A DNA stretch of 63,421 bases, from NCBI GenBank assembly GCA_003142855.1, contig PLNW01000152.1, forward strand, positions 1 to 63,421, in the 5' to 3' direction. The notes beneath the pieces were generated by a model. It made no database searches. It was not told the DNA's origin and saw only the letters and a list, made by a program, of their open reading frames with translations. Positions 17,006 to 25,096 of the stretch are shown here, piece by piece (position 1 is the stretch's first letter; each line of letters begins with the position of its first letter). Position numbers and translations under genes: made by a program. This DNA comes from Myxococcales bacterium (lineage in GTDB: Bacteria; Myxococcota_A; Polyangia; Fen-1088).

Positions 17006-19018
17006 TCACGGATGCGCGGCCGCGCTCTCGCCAGCCGCGTGTGACTCGATCAGTTCCAGCAACTCGGCTACCTGGAACGGCTTGTGGATACAGGCCACGC
17101 CCGGGCTCTCCAGGAATCGCCGCGCCTCCGGCGAGCAAGCCCCACCGGTGATGAAGATGAACCGCTGGGCCAGCTCGGGCCAGCGCTGCCTGACCGTCTC
17201 GTACAGTTCGGAACCCGACATCTCGGGCATCTGCAGGTCGCACAACACCACGTCGAAGGCGCGATCCTGGCCGAAAATGCGCAGCGCCTCCTTGGCTCCC
17301 AGCGTGGTTTCCACGTCGTGGTGGCTGAGCAACATGCGGCGGTACGCCTTGAGCAACAGCGCCTCGTCGTCCACGGCCAGCAGGCGCCGACGCTGCACCG
17401 CCTTGTGCGAGGGCACGGTCTTGGGTCGCGTCACCGCGCCCACTCCCGCAGCGGGCAGCCGCACCCGAAACAGAGCCCCGCGGCCCGGCACGCTCTCCAC
17501 GGTCAGCTCGCCACCCGCGGAGGACACGATGTCGCGCGAGATGGACAGCCCCAGTCCGGTACCCACGCCCGGCGGCTTGGTGGTGAAGAACGACTCGAAG
17601 ATGCGCGGCAGAACCTCGACCGGGATGCCCGGGCCGTTGTCTTCCACCTCGATCACCACGTGGTCTCCATCGTCGTAGCTGCGCACATAGAGCCGGTTGC
17701 GCTTGGGATTCCCTGCGGCCAGGGCGTGCGCGGCATTCATGATCAGGTTGAGAAACACCTGCCCGAGCCGGGCGGCGCTGGCGCGCACCCCCTTGGTCGC
17801 ACGCAGATCTCTTTCCACCTGTGCGCGGTAGCGGAGTTCGCTGCGCAACATGCTCAGCGCCGAATCGACAGCGGAGTTCGCGTCGGTCAGCAGAGTGGCG
17901 TCCTCGTCCAGGCGCGAGAAGGCGCGCAAGTCGCGCACGATGCGATGGATGCGGGCCATGCCCTCTTTTGACTCCTGCACGATGTTCATGGCCTCGAAGC
18001 GGAAGTCGCTCGACCCCGGTTTGGGCGCGCCCTTGAGGTCAGGCTTCGCCTTACCGTCCGATGCCTGCAAGAGTTCAGCCAGCGCCTCCAGGTTGGCCAG
18101 CACAAACGACGCCGGGTTGTTGATCTCGTGAGCCACCCCAGCGGCCAGCATGCCGATCGAGGCTAGCTTCTCCGACTGCAAGCGCCTCACCTCGCGGTCG
18201 CGATCTTCAGTCACGTCGCGCACGTAGAGCAGAACCCGCCGCCCCGACGCGGGATAGGCACGCGCGTCGAACTGGCGCCCTCGCAGGGAAAAAGTTCTGT
18301 TCAGGGTTGCGTTGGTGGTGGCAGCGTCGCGAGCCAGGACGGCCAGCCTCTCGCGCATGGCCGGATCCGTCTGCGACTCGCAGGGGCTTCCAGAAAACAG
18401 GCGCTCACCCGACGCCAGGCGAGCGGTGTCCGACTCGCCCCTCATGCGGCGAAGGGCGTTGTTCTCGATCTGCACACGACCTGATGCATCGAGGAGCAAG
18501 AGGCCATCCTCGATGGCGTTGAAGGTGTCGCGAAGCGCGTCGCGTTCGGCTCGCAACTCACCCGCCAGCTCCTCCAGTTGGCGAGTCCGTTCCACGACCT
18601 TGCCTGCCAGCTCGATGTTGTGGCGACGAACCTCATCGGCGAGCGCTTTCGAGTGCAGAACCGATCCCAAGCGCGCCAGCAACTCCAGCGGCTCGATGGG
18701 CTGCACGATGAAGTCCGCGGCGCCCAAGTCCAACCCGCGCAAGCGGTTTTCCACGGGGCTCTGCGCGGTGGCCAGAAGGACAACCGGGACGGCCGCCGTC
18801 TTGTTATTGGCGCGAATGCGCCGGCACAACTCGAATCCGTCCATGCCCTGAATACTGGTGCGCGCGAGCACCAGGTCCACGCCGCCCTCTTCCACCAGGC
18901 GCAAGGCGACGACCCCGTCAGGTGCCTCCACCAGCTTGTGCGAACTCAGCGATCTGATCGCATCCTGAACCGCGGCGCGGTTCTCTCTGTCGTCAATGAC
19001 CACAAGAATGCACGCCAT
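17006..19018 (-). CDS. Hybrid sensor histidine kinase, REC-PAS-HK-REC
   Basis: This 670-aa soluble kinase has an N-terminal receiver-like domain (1-125), a coiled segment (125-165), a PAS-like domain (165-275), HisKA with the phospho-His 297 in GVAHEINNP, HATPase_c (N box NLIMNAAHAL, G boxes EDNGPGIP and GVGTGLGLSIS), and a C-terminal receiver (545-660) with Asp 594 in VLCDLQMP and HKPF. The first receiver is degenerate: Arg 53 sits at the phospho-acceptor position (DLVLARTSIQG) and Gln 106 replaces the conserved Lys, so it probably cannot be phosphorylated. No membrane helices, so the signal is cytosolic. No separate output regulator lies next to it. The gene stands alone, facing MerR-TPR divergently. 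Confidence 0.92.
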   Translation of the reverse strand: MACILVVIDDRENRAAVQDAIRSLSSHKLVEAPDGVVALRLVEEGGVDLVLARTSIQGMDGFELCRRIRANNKTAAVPVVLLATAQSPVENRLRGLDLGAADFIVQPIEPLELLARLGSVLHSKALADEVRRHNIELAGKVVERTRQLEELAGELRAERDALRDTFNAIEDGLLLLDASGRVQIENNALRRMRGESDTARLASGERLFSGSPCESQTDPAMRERLAVLARDAATTNATLNRTFSLRGRQFDARAYPASGRRVLLYVRDVTEDRDREVRRLQSEKLASIGMLAAGVAHEINNPASFVLANLEALAELLQASDGKAKPDLKGAPKPGSSDFRFEAMNIVQESKEGMARIHRIVRDLRAFSRLDEDATLLTDANSAVDSALSMLRSELRYRAQVERDLRATKGVRASAARLGQVFLNLIMNAAHALAAGNPKRNRLYVRSYDDGDHVVIEVEDNGPGIPVEVLPRIFESFFTTKPPGVGTGLGLSISRDIVSSAGGELTVESVPGRGALFRVRLPAAGVGAVTRPKTVPSHKAVQRRRLLAVDDEALLLKAYRRMLLSHHDVETTLGAKEALRIFGQDRAFDVVLCDLQMPEMSGSELYETVRQRWPELAQRFIFITGGACSPEARRFLESPGVACIHKPFQVAELLELIESHAAGESAAAHP

Positions 19019-19284
19019 CGCCCCGTCCTATTCCCTACGCCCCGCCCACAGATTCGATCGGTCCCACGCGCGTGGAAGATGCAGGAGTCCCCAAGCGCGA
19101 TCCGCGATACCGCCGCGCTGGTCCGGAGGCTGCATCTGATCGGTTGCTCATGGAGCCGTTCGACCCGCCATTATCCGCCTGCACCCCACGTCATTTCAAG
19201 TTCGTCGCGAGGATGTGGGTCAGCGTGGGGTGCGGTAGGCAGACGCAAGCGCAACCTGACAAGCGTTGTATAGTCCTGCCTGCG

Positions 19285-20127
19285 ATGTACTCGGCTCGGG
19301 CGGTGGCAGCCGTTCTCGGCATGAGCGTGGCTCGTCTGCGCTCGTACCTGCGTGCGGGCGTCGTCACCCCGACCCGCAACCAGAAGGGCGAAATGCGCTT
19401 CTCATTCGATGATCTGGTTCTTCTGCGCAAAGCCGAAGGCCTGGTCGAGCAGCGCATCCCGGCTCGCCGTGTGCGTGACGCCATCAAGAAGATACGCGAC
19501 GGCTTGCCCCCCGGCGCCTCGGTCCAGCGAGTCGCACTGTCCGGGGAAGGACAGCGCGTGATCGCAGACGACGGTCATCGCCGCTGGCACCCGGACTCTG
19601 GCCAGTTTGTGTTCGACTTTAAAGGTTCGTCGCCTGACGAGGGCGGGGCTACGGTGACCTCTCTGGCCAACGCACGCGCGAGCGCAAACCCCGTGGTGGC
19701 CCAAGAGTCGCCGCTCACCGCGCGCGACCTCTACAAACGCGGTTGCTTGCTGGAAACCACGTCACCCGAAGAAGCCTGTGATGCCTACCGCGCGGCGCTG
19801 GAACTGGAACCCGAGTTTGCGGACGCCCATGTGAACCTGGGCCGCCTGCTGCACGAGGTGGGCGACGTCTACGCGGCCTTGGTGCACTATCGGGCGGCGC
19901 TCTCGCTGCGCCCGGGCGACACCACCGCGGCCTTCAACGTCGGGGTGGCCCTGGAGGACCTGGGCGCTACCGTGGACGCCATCACCGCCTATCGACGCGC
20001 GCTGGAATGCGAGCCGCGCAACCCCGACGCGCACTACAACCTGGCGCGCCTTCTGGAGCAAGATGGCAAGCCAGACTTGGCCGTGCGCCACCTGCTGCTA
20101 TACCGTCAGTTGACCAAGAAACGCTGA
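19285..20127 (+). CDS. MerR-type HTH plus TPR repeat protein
   Basis: The 280-aa product starts with a MerR-like winged HTH (MYSARAVAAVLGMSVARLRS, then a wing with FDDLVLLRKAEGL). A linker follows, then about four TPR units from residue 150 to the end, with typical EEACDAYRAALELEPEFADA and DAITAYRRALECEPRNPDA segments. MerR-TPR proteins of this layout are common in myxobacteria and are presumed DNA-binding scaffolds; target and ligand are unknown. ATG 19285 was chosen because it begins exactly at the HTH, while an in-frame extension back to 19072 has no domain. Its TGA overlaps the tsaE start (TGATG), so the two genes are coupled. Confidence 0.8.
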   Translation: MYSARAVAAVLGMSVARLRSYLRAGVVTPTRNQKGEMRFSFDDLVLLRKAEGLVEQRIPARRVRDAIKKIRDGLPPGASVQRVALSGEGQRVIADDGHRRWHPDSGQFVFDFKGSSPDEGGATVTSLANARASANPVVAQESPLTARDLYKRGCLLETTSPEEACDAYRAALELEPEFADAHVNLGRLLHEVGDVYAALVHYRAALSLRPGDTTAAFNVGVALEDLGATVDAITAYRRALECEPRNPDAHYNLARLLEQDGKPDLAVRHLLLYRQLTKKR

Positions 20128-20630
20128 TGGCAAGCGCAGACGCAGAACCGAATCGTCGCCCGTCGGCGGCGGGCACCCTCGTGGCAGACAGCGCCGAGGA
20201 CATGCGGCGTCTGGGCGTGCGGCTTGGGCAAGCCATGGGCGTGGGCGACGTGGTGGCGCTGATTGGCCCGCTGGGTGCGGGCAAGACAACTTTCGCCCAG
20301 GGGCTGGCGCAAGGGTTGGGAGTGGCGGCCGAACGCCATGTGGCAAGCCCGAGCTTTGCCCTGGTCAACGAGCACCCGGGCCGTACGCCCTTTGTGCACG
20401 TCGATTTCTACCGGCTACGCACGCGCGCCGAACTGCCCGAGCTGGGCATCGAGGAGGCCTACGATCGCGCGGCCACGGCCATCGAGTGGGCCGACCGCTT
20501 CCCCGACGCCCTGCCGGTCGACCACCTGCAGATCACGCTGGCCGTGCAAGACGCCGGTGGCCGCCGCCTTGACCTGCAAGCATCAGGACCGCGCAGTCAA
20601 CGGCTGGCGGGTGCGCTGGCGATAACTTGA
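20127..20630 (+). CDS. tsaE: tRNA threonylcarbamoyladenosine biosynthesis ATPase TsaE
   Basis: This 167-aa protein carries a P-loop GPLGAGKTTFAQG (G47-T54), then SPSFALVNEH and FVHVDFYRLR, the family motifs of TsaE (YjeE). TsaE helps TsaB and TsaD to make t6A37 on ANN-decoding tRNAs; its ATP hydrolysis resets the complex. Length is normal, with a slightly longer N-terminus (about 17 residues, Pro/Ala-rich). The ATG overlaps the stop of the MerR-TPR gene. The partners tsaB and tsaD are not in the window. Confidence 0.92.
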   Translation: MASADAEPNRRPSAAGTLVADSAEDMRRLGVRLGQAMGVGDVVALIGPLGAGKTTFAQGLAQGLGVAAERHVASPSFALVNEHPGRTPFVHVDFYRLRTRAELPELGIEEAYDRAATAIEWADRFPDALPVDHLQITLAVQDAGGRRLDLQASGPRSQRLAGALAIT

Positions 20631-20661
20631 TCGCGGGCTCAGTCATCCCTATGGTGATCAC

Positions 20662-21354
20662 GTGGATATCTTGTCGGTGATTTTCGGCGACTTTCGCCAG
20701 CTGATGCCTCGGCCCTACTGCGAGATCGTGCTGGTGGCCACGGCCTTCCTGTGCGGCGCCCTGGTGGGCTTTGAACGCGAAAGGGGACACAAGCCCGCCG
20801 GCCTGCGCACGCTCATCTTGATCTGTGTCGGGTCGGCCATCTTCACCGTGATGTCCGTCAGCCCAGCTCTCGGTGGCCACGAACCGGCGCGTATCGCCGC
20901 CCAGATCGTGACCGGCATCGGTTTTTTGGGCGCAGGGTCCATTCTGCGTGACCGCCATCGCATCTCCGGGCTGACCACGGCGGCCACCATCTGGGCCAGC
21001 TCAGGCATCGGCATTGTGGTGGGCGCCGGCTACGCAGCGGCGGGCGTGGTCCTGTCGGCGGCCGTGCTGGTCACACTGGGCTGGGTCCGCCAACTGGAAG
21101 TCGTGCTCAATGGCGCGTGCCAGGTGCGCCGGGTGCTGGTGGTGTACCAACCTAGTCAAGGCAAGACGCGCGCGCGCATCACCGCACTGCTTGACGAGGC
21201 CAAGGGACACATCGCCATCGGCGACGACAAGGAACGGCCGCAAGGCCTTCGTGAAATCAGCGTCGAATACTGCGGCTTCCACCGCGACCACCGCTGCGTG
21301 CTGGCCCAGTTGGCTGACGTGCCCGGCGTCGAGGCGCTAGAGACGGTTGCCTGA
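20662..21354 (+). CDS. MgtC/SapB family membrane protein
   Basis: This 230-aa protein has an MgtC-type N-terminal membrane domain with four to five helices (residues 15-145). Signature stretches are GALVGFERERGHKPAGLRT, TGIGFLGAGSI and GLTTAATIWASSGIGI. A soluble ACT-like C-terminal part of about 80 residues follows. MgtC proteins are linked to growth in low Mg2+ and to control of membrane ATP synthase; they are not proven transporters. The start is GTG at 20662; no in-frame ATG lies nearer the membrane domain except Met 15. It follows tsaE by 31 bases and may be co-transcribed. Confidence 0.88.
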   Translation: MDILSVIFGDFRQLMPRPYCEIVLVATAFLCGALVGFERERGHKPAGLRTLILICVGSAIFTVMSVSPALGGHEPARIAAQIVTGIGFLGAGSILRDRHRISGLTTAATIWASSGIGIVVGAGYAAAGVVLSAAVLVTLGWVRQLEVVLNGACQVRRVLVVYQPSQGKTRARITALLDEAKGHIAIGDDKERPQGLREISVEYCGFHRDHRCVLAQLADVPGVEALETVA

Positions 21355-21356
21355 CA

Positions 21357-23765
21357 TCATAGCTTGGAAACCAGAGCGCGCAGGTCGGCTTCGCTGCGCC
21401 GGACGCCGCCCTCTTCGAACCAGACCACGAAACTGCACCCTTCCCGCCAGCGCGAGCAGCCCCACCCACGCTTGCCGGTCATGAGATGCCCTACCCGGCA
21501 GCGCGGACAGAGGAGATCGCCGACGCTGTCACGCGGAGCTGCATCGGCCTTACTCGCTGGTGCGAGACGAGTCGCCTCGCTCGTCGCAGAGTGACCTTTG
21601 TCGGCCGCGGGCCTGCGACCTCGCCCGGCGCTACGCCCGCGCGCCCTGCCTTTGCCTGCGTTGGCAGCCGGCAGCGGCACGGCGCGCATAGGAGCCGCGG
21701 CTCGGATGGCGTCGACCACTTCGTGCACATAGCGGCCGATGTCAGCCATGAAGGTGTCGCGCTTGTCTTCACCGCGCGCCATGCGGGCCAGGCGCGCCTC
21801 CCAGGTTCCGGTCAGCTCAGGCGAGGCCAGGCTAGGCACCGGCAGCCCGTCGATGAGGGCCATGCCCACGGGCGTGGCGATCAGATGCTTGCCTTCGCGG
21901 GCCACGAAGCCGCGCTTGAGCAGGGTCTCAATGGTGGCGGCGCGCGTGGCCGGCGTACCCAGGCCACTGTCTTTCATGGCTGCTCTCAATTCGTCATCGT
22001 CCAGCGCGTCCGAAGAGCCCCGCAGGTCCTCGATGCCGTCGCGCGAAGAACTGCGTCCAGCCGAGCCTGCCTCTGGCCGGACAATGGTCTTGCCCGCGTT
22101 CTCCATGGCTGACAGCAGAGTCGCCTCGCTGTGCCGCGCGGGCGGCTTGGTCTTCTTGGCCAGTGTCTCGAAGCTGCCGTCCAGACGCTGGCCCTGAGCC
22201 AGAGGTGGCAGCACGGCTGACTCTTCCTCGTCGCCCTCTTTCTTCTTACCCTTCTTTTCTGCTGTTTTCGCCCCGGACTTGTCGTTGGCATCTTCTCCGC
22301 CAAAGCCAGCCACTTCTTGCCACCCGGCCACCAAACGCACCCTGCCGCGGGCCTGAAAGCGGTCAGGCGGTGGCGGCGCAGCCGTGACCAACGGGACGTC
22401 CTCCGTATACGCAACTCCGGACTTGCCCGATTGAGCCTCGGGCGGCTGCTTCACAAGAGCCATGCCTGGCACCCCCGGCCCCACCCGCACCACCACCTCA
22501 GTCTGGGCAAACTCGGCGTCAGGATAGAAAGCCCCGAGAAATCGCCGCACCACCAGGTCGAAAATCCGACGCTCGTTGCGCTCCAGCGCGTCCAGCTTGG
22601 CGGACTTGCCTGTGGGCACGATGGCGTGGTGGTCCTGGATCTTGCTGTCGTCGAAGAAACGCTTGCTGGGCCCTGGCTGATTCGCCAAGAGCGTCCGCGC
22701 GAAGGACGCGTAGTCGTCCAGCTCGGCCAGGCCTGCAAAGATTTTCGGCAAGGTGGCCGCCATGTCGCTCGACAGGTGGCGCGCGTCGGTACGCGGATAG
22801 GTCAGGATCTTGTGGCGTTCGTACAACGCCTGCGCCGCATCCAGGGTGGCCTGCGCCGAGAGGCCAAAGCGCTTGTTGGCCGTCCGTTGCAACGACGTCA
22901 GATCGAAGAGCAGGGGCGGCGGCTCGCGGGTCTTGCTCTGCTTCAGGCTCTCGACCACCGGGCCTTCAGGATCGACGGCCGCGCCATGGGCGCGGCAGCG
23001 ATCGCGAACCTCGCTGGCCACGGTGGCGTTGCCGAAACGGGCAGCCTTGTCCAGCGACCAGGTCGCCGCGAAATGCGCGCCCTCCGTCGTGATCAGCTCG
23101 GCCTTGAGTTGCCAAAAGTCCTGCGGCACGAAGTTCTGGATGGCCTTCTCGCGTTCCACCAGAATGGCCAGCGTGGGCGTCTGCACGCGGCCGATGGAGT
23201 ACAGCATGGAATCCGGGCCAGTGCGCTGGCGCACGGTCACCGCCCGCGTGGCATTGAGGCCGACCAGCCAATCCGCCTCGGACCGGCAGCGTGCAGCGTC
23301 CGCCAGCTTCTCCATCTCAACGCCTGGCTTGAGCGTGGAAAAGCCCTGACGAATGGCTTCGTCGGTCAGCGACGAGATCCACAGCCGCCGGATGGGCAGC
23401 CGGCTGCCGGCCAGTTGGTAGACGTAGCGAAAAATGAGCTCGCCCTCGCGGCCCGCATCGCAGGCGTTGACCACCTCGGAGAAGCGCTTGTCGCCCAGGA
23501 GTCGACACACCTCGCGCAGTTGCTCGCGCGTGCTCGGCACCGGCCGCAGCTTGAACTCCGAGGGAATCATGGGCAACGTGTCCAGTCGCCAAGCCTTCCA
23601 GCGGCCGTCGTAGCTGGCCGGCTCGTCCAGCTCGACCAGGTGGCCCACGCACCAAGTGATCACGCGGTCCTTGGCCTCAAAGCAATTCTTGCCCGTAAGC
23701 CGCACTCCCAGCACGCGCGCCAAGTCGCGCGCGACCGAGGGCTTTTCAGCGATCACCAGTTGCAC
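21357..23765 (-). CDS. topB: DNA topoisomerase III
   Basis: The 802-aa type IA topoisomerase relaxes and decatenates single-stranded DNA. The Toprim domain has AEKPS (Glu 7) and DAGREGE (103-109). The active-site Tyr is Y323 in LTYPRTDARH. Other family motifs are GRVQTPTLAILV and GLGTPATRAATIE. A charged insert (Lys/Glu-rich, about residues 480-510) interrupts the C-terminal half. The protein ends with a basic tail and a four-Cys zinc ribbon (LCPRCRVGHL to GCSRWREGCSF). The start is GTG at 23765 without an obvious ribosome site. It is convergent with the mgtC-like gene, with 2 bases between stops. Confidence 0.93.
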   Translation of the reverse strand: MQLVIAEKPSVARDLARVLGVRLTGKNCFEAKDRVITWCVGHLVELDEPASYDGRWKAWRLDTLPMIPSEFKLRPVPSTREQLREVCRLLGDKRFSEVVNACDAGREGELIFRYVYQLAGSRLPIRRLWISSLTDEAIRQGFSTLKPGVEMEKLADAARCRSEADWLVGLNATRAVTVRQRTGPDSMLYSIGRVQTPTLAILVEREKAIQNFVPQDFWQLKAELITTEGAHFAATWSLDKAARFGNATVASEVRDRCRAHGAAVDPEGPVVESLKQSKTREPPPLLFDLTSLQRTANKRFGLSAQATLDAAQALYERHKILTYPRTDARHLSSDMAATLPKIFAGLAELDDYASFARTLLANQPGPSKRFFDDSKIQDHHAIVPTGKSAKLDALERNERRIFDLVVRRFLGAFYPDAEFAQTEVVVRVGPGVPGMALVKQPPEAQSGKSGVAYTEDVPLVTAAPPPPDRFQARGRVRLVAGWQEVAGFGGEDANDKSGAKTAEKKGKKKEGDEEESAVLPPLAQGQRLDGSFETLAKKTKPPARHSEATLLSAMENAGKTIVRPEAGSAGRSSSRDGIEDLRGSSDALDDDELRAAMKDSGLGTPATRAATIETLLKRGFVAREGKHLIATPVGMALIDGLPVPSLASPELTGTWEARLARMARGEDKRDTFMADIGRYVHEVVDAIRAAAPMRAVPLPAANAGKGRARGRSAGRGRRPAADKGHSATSEATRLAPASKADAAPRDSVGDLLCPRCRVGHLMTGKRGWGCSRWREGCSFVVWFEEGGVRRSEADLRALVSKL

Positions 23766-23864
23766 GATGTGCAGTTTATCGGAAGTCGCGGAAAGAAGGT
23801 GCGTGGCGGGTGATCATTCACGTTGGCAGCCGCAGAATCAGCCAGCGGCAAGGTCACGGCAAAC

Positions 23865-24170
23865 TCAGGCGAGAGGCTCGATGTTGAGGAGGTCGCCGGC
23901 CGCGGCGACAAGCTTGGCACCGTCCGATGACGACGCCACCGATGTCCAATAGTTCCAGTGAGCTGTTCGAGTCCACGCAATAGCCTGATTCCCAACCCCG
24001 CTGTCGGCGCCGCTCACGTCGCCCACAGCGCCGCCAGAGTCTTCGCTATCGCTGCCTGTTTCCAAAGAACCGACAGAGGCATCCTTGGGCTGGTTTGCAC
24101 GCCCTCCACAACCGAAGAGCGCAAGCGCAATCGCAAACGTCTTGCTGGCTGTCGACCGAATGTTCCTCAT
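23865..24170 (-). pseudogene. Truncated lipoprotein, first WxSVASSxDG repeat only
   Basis: ATG 24170 has GGAGGA upstream and opens a lipoprotein signal with lipobox LFGC (Cys 21). An acidic Ser/Gly linker follows. Then comes the start of a repeat domain, AHWNYWTSVASSSDGAKLVA, the family used in multi-bladed beta-propeller-like proteins where each blade carries 'SVASSxDGxKLVA'. The frame stops at 23865 after a single partial unit, only 99 bases before the topB start. A full gene would need hundreds more codons, so this is most likely a truncated copy. It could still be translated and exported as a 101-aa peptide. Confidence 0.6.
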
Positions 24171-24397
24171 GCTTGTCCTCCGTGTCGGCCCGAGACACGA
24201 GAATCACCCAGTTCCGCCGTCTTCGGCTCCGGCCGGGTTGCCGGGGCCTTCAGCCTGTTTCGCTTCGTCACTCATGGGTCCTCGCCGGCTCTGATGATTT
24301 TCGTCTCGGCGACAGCCTCAATTGTGCGGGAACTGGCGATCGGAGAGCAAGCGTTTTCATCTCTGCGGCAGGGACGGTGAGCATTCCACGACCAATA

Positions 24398-24426
24398 TTG
24401 CCCACTTCGCCGGAACGGCGTATTCT
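24398..24426 (+). promoter_or_regulatory. Promoter with operator-like palindrome for the vapBC-like pair
   Basis: TTGCCC (24398-24403) and TATTCT (24421-24426) form a -35/-10 pair with an ideal 17-base spacer, 20 bases ahead of the antitoxin ATG at 24446. Within the spacer, CGCCG-GAA-CGGCG (24408-24420) is a perfect inverted repeat, well placed for autorepression by the AbrB-type antitoxin. Confidence 0.55.
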
Positions 24427-24445
24427 TACTGGCAGGAGTAATACC

Positions 24446-24688
24446 ATGCGCATTACATCGAAGGGACAGGTCACCATCCCGCTTGAGATCCGCGAGCGAT
24501 TCGGGTTCTTGGCGAATACCGACGTCGATTTCCGAGTCGACCGGGGAGCCGTGCGTCTGGTTAGGACCGAGCGCAAGCGAGGCCAGAGTCGCGGCAGCGC
24601 GCTGATCGCCCGTCTGCGCGGCCGGGCCGACGTGAAGATGACTACGGACGAGATTCTCGCCTTGACCCGGGGGGCTCGGCGGTCGTGA
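24446..24688 (+). CDS. AbrB/MazE-fold antitoxin (VapB-like)
   Basis: This 80-aa protein has a SpoVT/AbrB swapped-hairpin domain over residues 1-45: MRITSKGQVTIPLEIRERFG is the classic looped-hinge DNA-binding motif. A basic, flexible C-terminal tail (35-80) follows that would wrap the toxin. It has a good CAGGAG ribosome site. The stop overlaps the GTG of the PIN-domain toxin gene (GTGA), so the pair is translated together. It most likely neutralises the toxin and represses its own promoter through the palindrome just upstream. Confidence 0.9.
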   Translation: MRITSKGQVTIPLEIRERFGFLANTDVDFRVDRGAVRLVRTERKRGQSRGSALIARLRGRADVKMTTDEILALTRGARRS

Positions 24689-25092
24689 AGCCGCTTCTTG
24701 TCGACAGCAACGTCCTGCTCGACGTGGCAACCAACGATCCCGTCTGGTCCGCGTGGTCGGGGGAGGCGCTTGATCACGCCGCCAACCAGACTCCGCTCAT
24801 CATCAACCCTCTCATCTACGCGGAAGTCTCCGTCGCCTTTCGACGCATCGAGGATCTCGACACCGCGCTGCCCGCGGAACTCTACCGGCGAGAATCGCTT
24901 CCTTGGGAAGCGGCTTTTCTGGCTGGCAAGGCCTTCCTGCAGTACCGCAGGCGGGGCGGAGCACGTTCGCTGCCACTGCCCGATTTCTACATCGGCGCGC
25001 ACGCCGCGATCCGAGGCTATCGACTGCTCACCCGGGACGTGGCCCGCTATCGAACCTACTTCCCAACGGTGGAACTCGTCACGCCAACCTGA
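24685..25092 (+). CDS. PIN-domain toxin (VapC-like)
   Basis: The 135-aa PIN-domain ribonuclease has four conserved acidic residues in family positions: D7 (LLVDSNVLLDV), E47 (IYAEVSVAF), D100 (LPDFYIGAH) and D118 (LLTRDVARYRTYFP). All appear intact, so the toxin should be active against RNA, as VapC proteins usually are, cutting tRNA or rRNA with Mg2+. The start is GTG 24685, coupled to the antitoxin stop. It ends 4 bases from the convergent SprT-like gene. Confidence 0.9.
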   Translation: MKPLLVDSNVLLDVATNDPVWSAWSGEALDHAANQTPLIINPLIYAEVSVAFRRIEDLDTALPAELYRRESLPWEAAFLAGKAFLQYRRRGGARSLPLPDFYIGAHAAIRGYRLLTRDVARYRTYFPTVELVTPT

Positions 25093-25096
25093 ACAA

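Noticed and set aside
19256..19274. Promoter CTGACA/TATAGT ahead of the MerR-TPR gene
   Set aside because: The boxes are only 7 bases apart, far too close for a sigma70 promoter.
22317..23813. A 498-codon plus-strand open frame opposite topB
   Set aside because: Low-information Arg/His/Gln-rich sequence exactly antisense to a well-supported topoisomerase gene.
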